From positions 335,730-399,729 of the forward strand of contig DATDFQ010000056.1 of the NCBI GenBank assembly GCA_036522515.1: a stretch of DNA of 64,000 nt, read 5' to 3'. A model generated the notes under the pieces. That model searched no databases. It saw only the letters and a program-made list of their open reading frames with translations, and was not told where the DNA came from. Within the stretch, counting starts at the first letter, position 1; every line of letters starts with the position of its first letter. Both the position numbers and the translations under genes were made by a program. Of this stretch, positions 52,177-61,614 are shown piece by piece. The DNA comes from Bacteroidota bacterium. Its GTDB lineage: Bacteria; Bacteroidota; Ignavibacteria; UBA10030; SZUA-254.

Positions 52177-52950
52177 ATGAGAAACGTGAAACTCCTCATC
52201 GAGTATGAGGGGACAGACTACGCAGGATGGCAGCGGCAGGAGAACGCCAGGACGGTGCAGGGCGAGATCGAGGAGACACTCCGGCGGATCACCCGGCAAC
52301 CGGTGAGTCTGATCGGGGCGGGGAGGACAGACGCGGGCGTCCATGCCCGGGGGCAGGTGGCCAACTTTCAGAGCGAGACCGGCCTGCCGTGCGCCGAACT
52401 CGAACACGCGCTGAACGCCCTGCTCCCGGAAGATATCGTGATTCGCCGGGTCTCAGAGGCGCCGCTCGATTTTCATGCCCGCTACAGCGCAAGGGAGCGA
52501 TCCTATTCCTATACGATCCTCCGTGTACCCTCTGCGATGCAGAGAAGATATTCATGGTTCGTCGGGTACCCTCTCGAGGTCGGCCTCATGCAGAAGGCGG
52601 CGGCCCTTTTGCCCGAGACCCATGAGTTCGGATCGTTCTGCAAGGGACAATCGGAGGTCGACCATTACCGGTGTACCGTCCTGAGCGCAGGCTGGAAGGA
52701 GGAGGGACAATCGCTTGTTTTTTTGATCCGGGCGAACAGATATCTTCACGGAATGGTCCGCTCGCTCGTGGGAACGATGGTCGATGTGGGCCGCGGGTAC
52801 ACGACACTTGAGGAATTTTGCGCGATCCTTTCGGCGAACGACCGGCGCGAGGGGGGACCGAACGCGCCCGCGAGGGGCCTGACACTCGAGTCAGTGCTGT
52901 ATGAAGAAACGATGGACAACGATCACAACCGGCAGGAATCCGCCCAGTGA
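52177..52950 (+). CDS. truA: tRNA pseudouridine(38-40) synthase TruA
   Basis: A 257-aa TruA. The catalytic Asp is D52 in GAGRTDAGVHARGQ. Other family parts are IEYEGTDYAGWQRQ, HARYSARERSYSYTI, ETHEFGSFC and FLIRANRYLHGMVRSLVGTM. It makes pseudouridine at positions 38-40 of the anticodon arm. The 85 bp upstream of it show no promoter or repeat. Confidence 0.96.
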   Translation: MRNVKLLIEYEGTDYAGWQRQENARTVQGEIEETLRRITRQPVSLIGAGRTDAGVHARGQVANFQSETGLPCAELEHALNALLPEDIVIRRVSEAPLDFHARYSARERSYSYTILRVPSAMQRRYSWFVGYPLEVGLMQKAAALLPETHEFGSFCKGQSEVDHYRCTVLSAGWKEEGQSLVFLIRANRYLHGMVRSLVGTMVDVGRGYTTLEEFCAILSANDRREGGPNAPARGLTLESVLYEETMDNDHNRQESAQ

Positions 52951-52979
52951 ACCGCTTCTCGACCCGATAAGGCCCTCAC

Positions 52980-54302
52980 ATGCTCTCACAGGTGATCGGA
53001 GACATCGTCTTCATCCTGGCGCTGATCCTGGCGAACGGCTTTTTCGTGGCGGCGGAGTTTGCGATCGTCAAGGTTCGCGCCTCGCAGATGGAGTACCGGG
53101 TAAAATCGGGCCATCAGCGCGCGATCCTGGCAAAACACATCGTCGAGCACCTCGATTCCTATCTTTCCGCCACCCAACTCGGGATCACGCTCACGAGCCT
53201 TGTGCTGGGATGGCTGGGAGAGCCGCTCCTGGCGGATTTGCTCAAGGGGCCTTTTGAGCTTCTGGGAGTCCTGAGCAATCAGACCATCCACGTCGTATCG
53301 TTCGTCATCAGTTTCGCGATCCTCGCCTTTCTGACCATCATCCTCGGGGAGCTGGGTCCGAAGTATGTGGCGATCCAGCATCCCGAAGGGACCGCGCTCG
53401 TCGTTTCCCTGCCGCTGCAACTCTTCTACCGCGTGTTCGAGCCGTTTATCTGGGTTCTGAACCGCACCTCGATGTTCCTTCTGGGGTACGTCGGCATCAC
53501 GCCCTCCCACGTCAACCGGATGGTTCATTCGCCGGAAGAGCTGGAGGTGATCTTCGCAGAGGGGGCCAAGAGCGGTTATTTCAACAAGACCGAACAGGAG
53601 TTGATCTCGAGCATCTTTGAGTTTTCGACCACCACCGCCCGGGAGATCATGGTTCCCCGCATGGAGGTCATCGCGATCAACTATAATGTGTCGCGCGAAG
53701 GGCTCATCCGCATTGTGACGGAAGAGGGGTATTCCCGGATGCCGGTGTACAGGGATTCGATCGACAATATCGTCGGGGTCATTTATTCGAAAGACCTGAT
53801 CAGCCTTCTCGAGCATCGGGACCTGATCGTACTCCAGGACATCATCCGGCCCCCTTATTTTGTTCCCGATGCGATCAAAATCAGCCAGCTCATGCGCAAC
53901 ATGCAGGAGCGCAAGACCCACATCGCAATCGTCGTCGACGAATTCGGCGGCACTCAGGGCGTCATCACCATGGAAGATATCCTCGAGGAAATTGTGGGGG
54001 AGATCCACGATGAGTATGACGAGGTCCTGAAGGACATCGAAACGTCGGCGGACGGGACAGCCCTGGTGAACGCCCGGATGACGATCGAGGTGTTCAATAA
54101 GAAATTCGGATCCGATATTCCGGAGGATTCCGAGTACGAAACGCTCAACGGTTTTCTCTCCAAGCTCACCGGGCGGTTGCCCGAATCGCAGGAGGAGATC
54201 CGGTTCCAGAACCTGCACTTCACCGTGATGAAACGGGGACAGAGACGGATCCGCCAGGTGAAAGTGAAGAAAATCGCCGAGGCCGCGACCGGACAATCGT
54301 GA
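52980..54302 (+). CDS. CNNM/HlyC-CorC transporter-family membrane protein with CBS pair
   Basis: A 440-aa protein. The N-terminal CNNM (DUF21) domain (residues ~1-200) has about four helices and NGFFVAAEFAIVKVR, TQLGITLTSLVLGWLGEP and FLTIILGELGPKYVAIQ. A CBS pair (~215-345; VPRMEVIAINYNVSREGLIR, HIAIVVDEFGGTQGVITMED) and a C-terminal CorC_HlyC domain follow. Relatives are Mg2+ (or Co2+) exporters; the older name hemolysin is misleading. Probably a divalent-cation exporter. It starts 29 bp after truA. Confidence 0.92.
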   Translation: MLSQVIGDIVFILALILANGFFVAAEFAIVKVRASQMEYRVKSGHQRAILAKHIVEHLDSYLSATQLGITLTSLVLGWLGEPLLADLLKGPFELLGVLSNQTIHVVSFVISFAILAFLTIILGELGPKYVAIQHPEGTALVVSLPLQLFYRVFEPFIWVLNRTSMFLLGYVGITPSHVNRMVHSPEELEVIFAEGAKSGYFNKTEQELISSIFEFSTTTAREIMVPRMEVIAINYNVSREGLIRIVTEEGYSRMPVYRDSIDNIVGVIYSKDLISLLEHRDLIVLQDIIRPPYFVPDAIKISQLMRNMQERKTHIAIVVDEFGGTQGVITMEDILEEIVGEIHDEYDEVLKDIETSADGTALVNARMTIEVFNKKFGSDIPEDSEYETLNGFLSKLTGRLPESQEEIRFQNLHFTVMKRGQRRIRQVKVKKIAEAATGQS

Positions 54303-54305
54303 GCC

Positions 54306-55247
54306 ATGCCCGACCCGCAGGCGCTCTCCATCATCATTGTCACCTACGATGCGGCGTTGTTTCTGCCGGATTGTCTCGACTCGATTTCCCGCCGCCCCCC
54401 TCCGTTCGCGTTCGAAATTATCGTCGTCGATAACGCGTCGACGGATGACTCCGTCGCCCGGGCCCGTCTCCATGCTCCCGGCGCCGTCGTCGTCGAGAAC
54501 GCCTCAAATACCGGTTATGCGGCGGCGAATAACGCCGGATATCGACGCGCAACGGGCGAATTCATCCTGCTGCTGAATCCCGACACCATCCTTCATGACG
54601 GCGCCCTCGAATCCATGGTCGGATTCCTCCGCGCGAACCCCGACGCCGGTGCGATCGGCCCGCGGATCCTGAACCCTGACGGGAGCTTGCAGCGCACGGG
54701 AGTCTCGGCGCCGTCTCTCTGGAACCAGCTTGCAGAGACGTTCTTCCTCGACAGGGCGTTCCCGCGCTCGCGGATCTTCGGACGCCACCGCCGCCTCTAC
54801 GAAGACCCCGGCTCGCGCCATGATGTCGACTGCCTGCAGGGTTCCTGCCTTCTGGTACGCCGGGACGCGGTCGGGCCCTTTCTGTTGGATGAGGCCTACT
54901 TCCTCTATTTCGAAGAGACCGACCTCTGCGCGCGGCTGAGAGAGGAAGGGTGGAGGGTCGTCTACGTGCCCGACGCGACTGTCGTCCACATCGGCGGCAG
55001 CGGTTCGGCCCATTACGACGGCGTGCGCGTCGTGAGCTATCACCGGAGCTACCTGGTCTATCTCGGCAAACACTTCGGAAGCTCGAGGCAATTCCTGTTT
55101 CGCCTGCTCCTTATTGTTCGCGCCTTCATACGCATCGTGCTCCTCGGGGCCGGGGGACTCGCCGGCCGCGCAAACAGGAGTGAGTCGCTCGACCGGTGCG
55201 GGGGGTATATCAGAACGATCCCGCTTCTCGCAGGGCTGACCCGATGA
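54306..55247 (+). CDS. Family-2 glycosyltransferase (rhamnosyltransferase-like)
   Basis: A 313-aa GT2. GT-A motifs: SIIIVTYDAALFLPDCLDSI, IIVVDNASTDDSVA, NTGYAAANNAGYRRATGEFI and the metal-binding LLNPDTI (DxD-like). ADCLQGSCLLVRRDAV-like acceptor region and YFEETDLCARLREEGW are typical of the WbbL/rhamnosyl group. The C-terminus carries hydrophobic segments (FLFRLLLIVRAFIRIVLLG), so it is probably membrane associated. Its stop overlaps the next GT2 gene (ATGA). Confidence 0.93.
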   Translation: MPDPQALSIIIVTYDAALFLPDCLDSISRRPPPFAFEIIVVDNASTDDSVARARLHAPGAVVVENASNTGYAAANNAGYRRATGEFILLLNPDTILHDGALESMVGFLRANPDAGAIGPRILNPDGSLQRTGVSAPSLWNQLAETFFLDRAFPRSRIFGRHRRLYEDPGSRHDVDCLQGSCLLVRRDAVGPFLLDEAYFLYFEETDLCARLREEGWRVVYVPDATVVHIGGSGSAHYDGVRVVSYHRSYLVYLGKHFGSSRQFLFRLLLIVRAFIRIVLLGAGGLAGRANRSESLDRCGGYIRTIPLLAGLTR

Positions 55248-56254
55248 CCGGCGCGCCCTTCCTCTCGGTCGTGATTCCGACATTTAACCGAACAGAGTCG
55301 CTGATCGGATGTCTTGGCCGTCTGGCGGCTCAATCGTATCCCCGCAGCCGATTCGAGGTTGTCGTGGTGGACGACGGATCGACAGACGGCACGCAAGACG
55401 CGGTCGTGCGCTTTGCAGCCGAGTCGGGCTTGCCCGTCTCGTGCCTCCGGCAGGCACACTCGGGGCCCGCTGCGGCGCGGAATGCGGGGGCACGGAATAC
55501 AAGAGGGGAAATTCTCGCCTTCACGGAGGATGACGTGGAACCGGACCGCCAGTGGCTCGAGCTCGCTGCGAACTATTTCCAGGGCCCTGCGACGGACGCA
55601 CTCGAGGGGGATACCCGCCCGGCGGGTTCAGGGACGCTCCGGTCGTTCGAGAGGCCGGGGACGCGCGGTTACCTCCCCTGCAATTTGTTTGTCCGCCGGA
55701 ATCTCTTCTTCGAAGTCGGGGGGTTTGATCCGGAGTACTGCGATCTCACGCTCGGTTTGTATTTTCGCGAGGACGCGGATTTCGGCTGCCGCCTGCTCGA
55801 TCGGGGAAAGGAGACCCGGTTCGGACCGGACGTCGTCGTCACTCATCCGGAGCAGTTTACGACTGCAGGAGCGGTCCTCCGCCACGTCCGAAGGTACCTC
55901 TTCGATCCGCTTTTATACAAGAAGCATCCCGCTTTTTACCGGTCGTCCGTCGAAGTGAAGCATCTCGGTCCGATCGCGATTCACAGGCCCTTCCACTATC
56001 TCTGCTGGTTTTATGTTGCGGCTTTTATCGCTATATTGTTTGAAATTTCTATCCGTCACTATAGCACGTTGCCGTTCTTGCTCGTCATCATGCTCCTTCT
56101 CCACATGGGAATCAGGTTCCGGTACGAGCACAAGGCCATCCCGGCGTTGTGGAACATTCCGCGCTCCTTCGCCTTCGCGGTTCTCCCGTTCTACTACTTC
56201 GCATGGTTCATCCGGGGCTGCAGGAGGTTCAGGAGCTGGGGAGCTCTCGTGTAG
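55244..56254 (+). CDS. Family-2 glycosyltransferase with C-terminal membrane helices
   Basis: A 336-aa GT2. SVVIPTFNRTESLIGCL, VVVVDDGSTDGTQDAV, GPAAARNAGARNTRGEI and the DxD-like FTEDDVEPDRQWLE mark the catalytic domain. YFREDADFGCRLLDRGKE follows. Residues ~260-336 have two hydrophobic stretches (LCWFYVAAFIAILFEI, FAVLPFYYFAWFIRG). With the preceding GT2 and the following DUF2064 gene it forms a small surface-glycan cluster. Confidence 0.92.
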   Translation: MTGAPFLSVVIPTFNRTESLIGCLGRLAAQSYPRSRFEVVVVDDGSTDGTQDAVVRFAAESGLPVSCLRQAHSGPAAARNAGARNTRGEILAFTEDDVEPDRQWLELAANYFQGPATDALEGDTRPAGSGTLRSFERPGTRGYLPCNLFVRRNLFFEVGGFDPEYCDLTLGLYFREDADFGCRLLDRGKETRFGPDVVVTHPEQFTTAGAVLRHVRRYLFDPLLYKKHPAFYRSSVEVKHLGPIAIHRPFHYLCWFYVAAFIAILFEISIRHYSTLPFLLVIMLLLHMGIRFRYEHKAIPALWNIPRSFAFAVLPFYYFAWFIRGCRRFRSWGALV

Positions 56255-56259
56255 GCGCC

Positions 56260-56976
56260 ATGATGCGAAAACAGAATGCGATCCTGCTCTTCTCGAAACC
56301 CCCGCGGATTTCCCGCACCAATCTGGATGAACCGTATGCGAAACTTCCGTGGGACGACCTGGATGCGCTCTTTACCGGATTGCTGGGAGATCTCCTTGAA
56401 CAGGCCTGCCGCCTGAAGGATGTCGACGTCCTCCTCTTCCGGAAAAAATCCGAATTGTCGGACGATTTTCTCCTCCCGTTCCAGAACCGCGTCAAGCGAT
56501 TCGATGAGGCGCACGGCTCGTTCACCGAGAACGTTCAGCACGCGGTCGACCAGGCGTTCGCAGCGCACTATCACCGCATTGTGGTCCTCATCGACAACCA
56601 TCCGCTCATCGACGCGCCGTTTCTCGCACGGATCGTTCAGCAGCTTGCCTACGAAGACGACTGCGTGGTGGTCGCTCCCTCGCTCGAGGGGACATGTTTC
56701 CTCGTCGGGATGAAGGCGAATCACGGGTCGATCTTCGACAGGACCGATCACGACCCGCTCGCGAAGCCGTATTTGCTTCTCAAGAGACTCTGCCGGCTCG
56801 AGGCGATGCTTTTTCTCACCGAACCGACCTATTCGCTCGACTCGGGCTCCGGTCTTGCCCGGCTGAAGAGCCAGCTCGACGCGGCGGACGGCTCTTCTCC
56901 CGACTTTCCGCGGCGGACCTACGAGATGTTCAGGACCTTCGATAAGAAATACCCGCCGAAGAAAGCGACCCGATGA
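56260..56976 (+). CDS. DUF2064 (TIGR04282-like) nucleotide-diphospho-sugar transferase-fold protein
   Basis: A 238-aa protein of the GT-A-like DUF2064 group. NAILLFSKPPRISRTNLDEP is a variant of the usual LLFxKxPxPGxxKTRL start, and RIVVLIDNHPLIDAPFLARI stands where members usually read GSDxPxL; CVVVAPSLEGTCFLVGM matches the conserved end. The acidic SD pair is altered to DN here, so catalysis may be lost or changed. It starts 6 bp after the second GT2, at ATG 56260 or 56263, and is followed by nadD. Confidence 0.75.
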   Translation: MMRKQNAILLFSKPPRISRTNLDEPYAKLPWDDLDALFTGLLGDLLEQACRLKDVDVLLFRKKSELSDDFLLPFQNRVKRFDEAHGSFTENVQHAVDQAFAAHYHRIVVLIDNHPLIDAPFLARIVQQLAYEDDCVVVAPSLEGTCFLVGMKANHGSIFDRTDHDPLAKPYLLLKRLCRLEAMLFLTEPTYSLDSGSGLARLKSQLDAADGSSPDFPRRTYEMFRTFDKKYPPKKATR

Positions 56977-56989
56977 GCGGGCCCGCGCG

Positions 56990-57580
56990 GTGAAGATCGG
57001 AATTTTCGGGGGAACGTTTAATCCCCCTCACGTCGGACATCTGATCGTCATCGAGAGCGTGCAGGACCAGGAGCGTTTCGACACGGTGCTGTTTGTGCCT
57101 TCGGCGAGCCCCCCGAACAAGCAGGCGGGAGTTCAGGACGGGACACTTGCCCCGGCGGCAGACCGGCTCAAGATGGTGCAGCTTGCCACCCATGGAAACC
57201 CGAAGTTTGAGGTGAGCGATCTCGAGGTCCGGAGGGCGGGACCTTCATTCACGATCGATACCGTGGACGCCCTCGCGGCGCTCTATCCGGACGCCTCGCT
57301 CTCGCTCATCATCGGCTCGGACAACCTCCTCGAATTCCATACCTGGAAGTCACCGAAGGAGATCACCGCGAAGGCCGGACTGGTGGTCATGAGCCGGCCC
57401 GGCTTCGATCTTCGCCAGGCGTCTCCCGAATTTTCCCGTCTCGCAAAAGTCATGAACGTTCCCCAGGTCGGGATCTCCGGAACCGATATTCGCCGGCGGG
57501 TGAAACTGGGACGCTCCATCCGCTACCTCGTCCCGAAGAGTGTGGAGGACTTCATCCGCCACGCGAACCTCTACCGGTGA
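56990..57580 (+). CDS. nadD: Nicotinate-nucleotide adenylyltransferase
   Basis: A 196-aa NadD. The nucleotidyl-transferase motif GGTFNPPHVGHL (H14/H17), PSASPPNK, GSDNLLEFHTWKSPKEI and the C-terminal ISGTDIRRRV (SxTxxR) are conserved. It makes nicotinic-acid adenine dinucleotide in NAD synthesis. The start is GTG 56990, right before KIGIFGGTF. CinA at 13.8 kb carries the NMN-recycling domain of the same pathway. Confidence 0.95.
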   Translation: MKIGIFGGTFNPPHVGHLIVIESVQDQERFDTVLFVPSASPPNKQAGVQDGTLAPAADRLKMVQLATHGNPKFEVSDLEVRRAGPSFTIDTVDALAALYPDASLSLIIGSDNLLEFHTWKSPKEITAKAGLVVMSRPGFDLRQASPEFSRLAKVMNVPQVGISGTDIRRRVKLGRSIRYLVPKSVEDFIRHANLYR

Positions 57581-57606
57581 ATTCGGCCGCCTGATTGTTT
57601 TTCCCT

Positions 57607-57890
57607 CGTTCCCACGCTCTGCGTGGGAACGCGAGTCGGCAGAAGGCGCTCAGACCGGTCCGCATTTGGTAGCCGCAACCTTTAGGTTGCGGGCTTTGCC
57701 TTGGTAGGGGCGACCTTCAGGTTTGTCCTCGTTCCCACGCTCTGCGTGGGAACGCGATCCGCGGCGCTCTGCGCCGCAACTAATCCGGGCCTCAGAGGCG
57801 GGATCGACGCTCTACCGATTCGGCATTGGTAGGCGCGACCTTCAGGTCGCGCGCTTTGTCTTGCGTAGCCGCAACCTTCAGGTCGCGGGC
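57607..57890. repeat. Mosaic of short palindromes (REP and TTCCCACGC hairpins)
   Basis: The 351-bp gap between nadD and the protease gene is nearly all repeat. Two identical 25-nt hairpins CGTTCCCACGC-TCT-GCGTGGGAACG lie at 57607-57631 and 57730-57754. GTAG-footed REPs lie at 57669-57692 (perfect 20-nt hairpin), 57704 (degraded), 57829 and 57865 (hairpins GACC/GGTC). All four REPs are in one orientation, unlike the facing pairs at 42 kb. No gene is seen here. Confidence 0.75.
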
Positions 57891-57931
57891 TTTGCTCCAA
57901 ACCGAATAATTATTATCTTTCACCTGAGCCT

Positions 57932-60900
57932 ATGCCCAATCCATCGTTTGTTTCCAGAATATACCGGATGCTGTCCTACTGCGTCTGCGTATTCCTCCTT
58001 CTCTCCCTGCTTTCGCCCCTTGAGGCGGACGCTGCTGCAAAACACGCTTTGCGCCAGAAACATCTCCCCCTCGACCGTCTCGGGTCCGTCTCGATGAAGA
58101 CGCCCGAAAACAGCCTCTACCTGCCCGGCCGTGTGATTGTCAAACTCGCACCCTCGGCGGGCGCGGCAAAAGGTGCGCGCTCCTTCGGGATCTCGGAGCT
58201 CGACGCGTATGCGGGCAAGTATTCCGTCGTGAGTATCTCACAGGTGTTCCCCGACGCGCCCGGATTCCGGAAGGGGAATGTCGATCTGACCAGGTTCTAT
58301 GTCCTTAAATACTCTTCCCCCGTCGACGCGTTTGTGGCGGCCGCGGAGCTCTCGGCCCTCGCAGATGTCGATTATGCGGAGCCGTGGTTCATTTACAGGA
58401 CAAACGATGTTCAGGCGTTTACTCCGAACGACTCGCTCTATGCCTTACAGTGGGCGCTGACCCGGATCAGGGCAGACAGCGCCTGGGGGGTCAGCCAGGG
58501 AGATACCTCGGTGGTGATCGGCATCGTTGACACGGGAGTAGAATGGGACCATCCCGATCTGGCGGGAAATATCTGGTACAATCCGGGTGAGACGGGATTG
58601 GACGGCCTGGGGAATGACAAGCGTTTCAATGGGATCGACGACGACGGGGACGGAAAAATCGACGATTGGCGCGGCTGGGATTTCGGCGGAGCCGACTTTA
58701 ACAACCCTGTCGAAGACAACGATCCCTCACCGACCGGCGACAATATCGCGCACGGCACCCATGTCTCGGGGCTCGCGTCGGGCGTCACCAATAACCACAC
58801 CGGGATAGCGGGTGTCGGCTTTCGCTGCCGCATCCTGCCGGTCAAGGCCTCCGCAGACAACGACACTCGCGCCAGCGGTTTCGCCTATATCATCGCGGGA
58901 TTTCAGGGTATCATGTACGCCGCCCGGATGGGGGCCAACGTGATCAGCCTCAGCTGGGGAGGCCCCGGTGCTTCCCAGTTCGAACAGGATGTGGTGAATT
59001 TTGCCACCGAACAGGGGTCTCTGATCGTGGCGGCGGCCGGCAACGGCGGCTCGTCCGAACCGAGCTACCCTGCCGGTTATGAACACGTACTCTCCGTGGC
59101 CGCGACAAACGGAAGTGATGTGAAAGAATCCTACTCGAATTACGGTTCCACGATCGATGTCTGCGCACCGGGCGGTGATTTTAACGGGGTGAACACCACG
59201 ATCCTCAGCACCTACTTCCCGTCCACCTACGCCGGTCTTGCCGGCACGTCTCAGGCCACGCCGCAGGTCAGCGGTGTGGCGGCGCTCGTGAAGGCGAATT
59301 TTCCCGCGTACAATCCGCTGCAGGTCGGAGAACAGGTGAGGGTGACCTGCGACGATATCACATCCCTGAATCCGGGCTTCGTCAACGGCCTGGGGAAGGG
59401 GCGCGTGAATGCCTATCGCGCGCTCACGGTCTCCTCTCCCGCGCTTCGAATGACGTCGATGGCGCTGCTCGATTCCGCGGGCGGGAACAACAACGGCGTT
59501 GCCGAACCGAATGAAACGGTTTCGATCGTCACTTCGATCACAAACTATCTTCAGCCGACAAGCGCAGGCGCCGTGATCACTCTGAGCACGACCGACGCCA
59601 ATGTCCAGATCCTCAATGCCCAGTACGCCGTGGGAAGCGTCGCGATGATGGACACGGTGACGAACGCAGGCGCGCCGTTCCTCCTGCATGTGGCCGCGAC
59701 CGTCCCGCAGACGCACCCGGTAACCCTGAAGCTGACGATGGCCGACGGGAGTTATACTGACTTTCAGTTCTTCCAGGTGGTGCTCAATCCGTCGTACGCC
59801 ACGCACGACATCAACAACGTCGTCACCACACTTTCCAACCGGGGGAACATAGGGTTCAATGATTTTGACGCCAACACGCAGGGAGTGGGGTTTGTGTACG
59901 GCGCCGATAACCAGCTCTTTGAAGGAGGGCTCCTGATCGGGGTCTCCCCGACGAAGCTGGTCGATGTCGTCAGGAATCAGGGAGGATTGGAAGACCGCGA
60001 CTTCGCGGCTCCCGGGGCGTACTCGTTCAAGACACCCGGAGTGGTATCGGATCAGGATGGCGGGACCGTCTTCGCGGATTCCGTCGCGCCGCTCTCGAAC
60101 CGGGTCGGCGTCCGTGTGAAGATGTCCTCGTACGCGTACAACACCGATCCGGACAAGGATTACGTCATCGTGCGCTACGATATCAGGAATACTTCGGGCA
60201 ATACTCTCTCCAATCTTTACGCGGGACTCTTTTTTGACTGGGACGTGCACGACCCGGGCGACCTCGACGGTTCGTTCTACGCCCACAACCGGACATCGTA
60301 CGACGCGCTCCGGAGCCTGGGATATGCCTGGTATGATACCACAGGGCCGACGGTATACTGCGGCGCTCAGGCCCTGGACGGGGCCGGCGGGTACATCGGG
60401 TTGGTACGGGATTCGGTGACGGGGACGCGCGCGGAGAAGTGGTCATGGTTGAGCGGGGGTGTGCGATTGACGAACCAGGTGAACGACATCCATTTTGTGA
60501 TCTCTTCCGGCCCGTACACGATCGGGAGCGGCGGTGTCCAGACGGTTGGATTCGCGCTTCTCGGGGGTGTCGGTCTGCCCGCGCTTCAGGCGCACGCAGA
60601 CGCCGCGTTGCAGAAGTGGGTTTATATCAAGTCTCTGCAGGGGGCCAGGCCGAAGCTTGCCATCGCTGTCCACCAGAATCCGCTCCTCTCCCGGTTTGGC
60701 GATATTTACGTCACATCCGATGTACCGCTTTCCGGACCTCCCGGGCTGGTCGTGAGCGGCGGGACACCTCCTCCCGATACAGTACTCCTCACGCTCTCAT
60801 CTCAGAACGTATACAAGGGCCCGTACCAATTCAGGGCGAGTGGAACATTCTCTATCACCGCATCCGCTGCGGGGATCGACGGGCTGGATACGGTCGCGAC

Positions 60901-61603
60901 AAGGGCATTCAGCGTGCTTTTACTGAAGAGGGGGGTTGCGGGTTCAGTCGCCGATCCCGGCGGAAACGCACTCCTCGACATTCCCGCGGGCGCGCTTGAC
61001 GAGGACACCTACTTTACCGTCATTCCCGACGAGGGGAAGAGCCAGGGGGCGGCCCTCATCGGAAGCGTGTATAATTTTGGGCCGGGGAGAAATTTTTCAA
61101 CCCCTCTGAGTCTGACGCTCAAGTACCCGCGCACCGCGGTAAAACCCGGGAACGAGCGGTACCTCCACATCTATCGCGAAAGCGCAGGAGAGTGGACACC
61201 TTTGCCGGGCCGGATCGATCCCGGGAAGGCGACCGTCACGGCAACAGTGGGCTCGCTCGGGAGATTCGCGCTGGGATACGATGAACATGCGCCCCTGGAG
61301 GGAATTCCCTCGTCCTACATGCTTGCCCAGAACTATCCCAACCCGTTTAACCCTCAGACAACGATACGATTCGGGTTGCCTGAAGCGGGTGCTGTCCGGC
61401 TCCGGGTGTTCGACCCGGTCGGAAGAGAGGTGAACCGTCTCGTTGATGAAGAGCGGGAGGCGGGATTCTTCGAGATTGTCTGGGACGGCGCCGGCGCCGG
61501 CGGGCGGCCTGTCGCAAGCGGGATTTACTTCTATTCGCTCGAGGTGTTTCAGTCGGGAGTGTTGAAGTTCTCAAAGACCGAAAAAATGGCTATTATCAGA
61601 TAA
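57932..61603 (+). CDS. Subtilisin-like S8 serine protease with T9SS sorting domain
   Basis: A 1223-aa secreted protease. Signal helix ~10-35 (LSYCVCVFLLLSLLSPL), prodomain-like region to ~170, then the S8 domain with the triad D200 (IGIVDTGVEWDHPDL), H274 (AHGTHVSGLASG) and S440 (GTSQATPQVSGVAAL). The usual GTSMATP reads GTSQATP. Ig-like and jelly-roll-type domains lie in ~500-1120. The last ~85 residues (QNYPNPFNPQTTIRFGLP, then GIYFYSLEVF) are a T9SS type-A sorting domain. It probably degrades proteins outside the cell. TATTAT (57911-57916) upstream may be a -10 box, but no good -35 accompanies it. Confidence 0.93.
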   Translation: MPNPSFVSRIYRMLSYCVCVFLLLSLLSPLEADAAAKHALRQKHLPLDRLGSVSMKTPENSLYLPGRVIVKLAPSAGAAKGARSFGISELDAYAGKYSVVSISQVFPDAPGFRKGNVDLTRFYVLKYSSPVDAFVAAAELSALADVDYAEPWFIYRTNDVQAFTPNDSLYALQWALTRIRADSAWGVSQGDTSVVIGIVDTGVEWDHPDLAGNIWYNPGETGLDGLGNDKRFNGIDDDGDGKIDDWRGWDFGGADFNNPVEDNDPSPTGDNIAHGTHVSGLASGVTNNHTGIAGVGFRCRILPVKASADNDTRASGFAYIIAGFQGIMYAARMGANVISLSWGGPGASQFEQDVVNFATEQGSLIVAAAGNGGSSEPSYPAGYEHVLSVAATNGSDVKESYSNYGSTIDVCAPGGDFNGVNTTILSTYFPSTYAGLAGTSQATPQVSGVAALVKANFPAYNPLQVGEQVRVTCDDITSLNPGFVNGLGKGRVNAYRALTVSSPALRMTSMALLDSAGGNNNGVAEPNETVSIVTSITNYLQPTSAGAVITLSTTDANVQILNAQYAVGSVAMMDTVTNAGAPFLLHVAATVPQTHPVTLKLTMADGSYTDFQFFQVVLNPSYATHDINNVVTTLSNRGNIGFNDFDANTQGVGFVYGADNQLFEGGLLIGVSPTKLVDVVRNQGGLEDRDFAAPGAYSFKTPGVVSDQDGGTVFADSVAPLSNRVGVRVKMSSYAYNTDPDKDYVIVRYDIRNTSGNTLSNLYAGLFFDWDVHDPGDLDGSFYAHNRTSYDALRSLGYAWYDTTGPTVYCGAQALDGAGGYIGLVRDSVTGTRAEKWSWLSGGVRLTNQVNDIHFVISSGPYTIGSGGVQTVGFALLGGVGLPALQAHADAALQKWVYIKSLQGARPKLAIAVHQNPLLSRFGDIYVTSDVPLSGPPGLVVSGGTPPPDTVLLTLSSQNVYKGPYQFRASGTFSITASAAGIDGLDTVATRAFSVLLLKRGVAGSVADPGGNALLDIPAGALDEDTYFTVIPDEGKSQGAALIGSVYNFGPGRNFSTPLSLTLKYPRTAVKPGNERYLHIYRESAGEWTPLPGRIDPGKATVTATVGSLGRFALGYDEHAPLEGIPSSYMLAQNYPNPFNPQTTIRFGLPEAGAVRLRVFDPVGREVNRLVDEEREAGFFEIVWDGAGAGGRPVASGIYFYSLEVFQSGVLKFSKTEKMAIIR

Positions 61604-61614
61604 GGAGATCGACC

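Noticed and set aside
52986..54473. 495-codon antisense frame over the CNNM gene and first GT2
   Set aside because: Low-complexity Asp/Arg-rich shadow; the plus-strand genes are firm.
58727..60286. 519-codon antisense frame in the protease gene
   Set aside because: Lies wholly within the S8 protease frame and lacks any domain signature.
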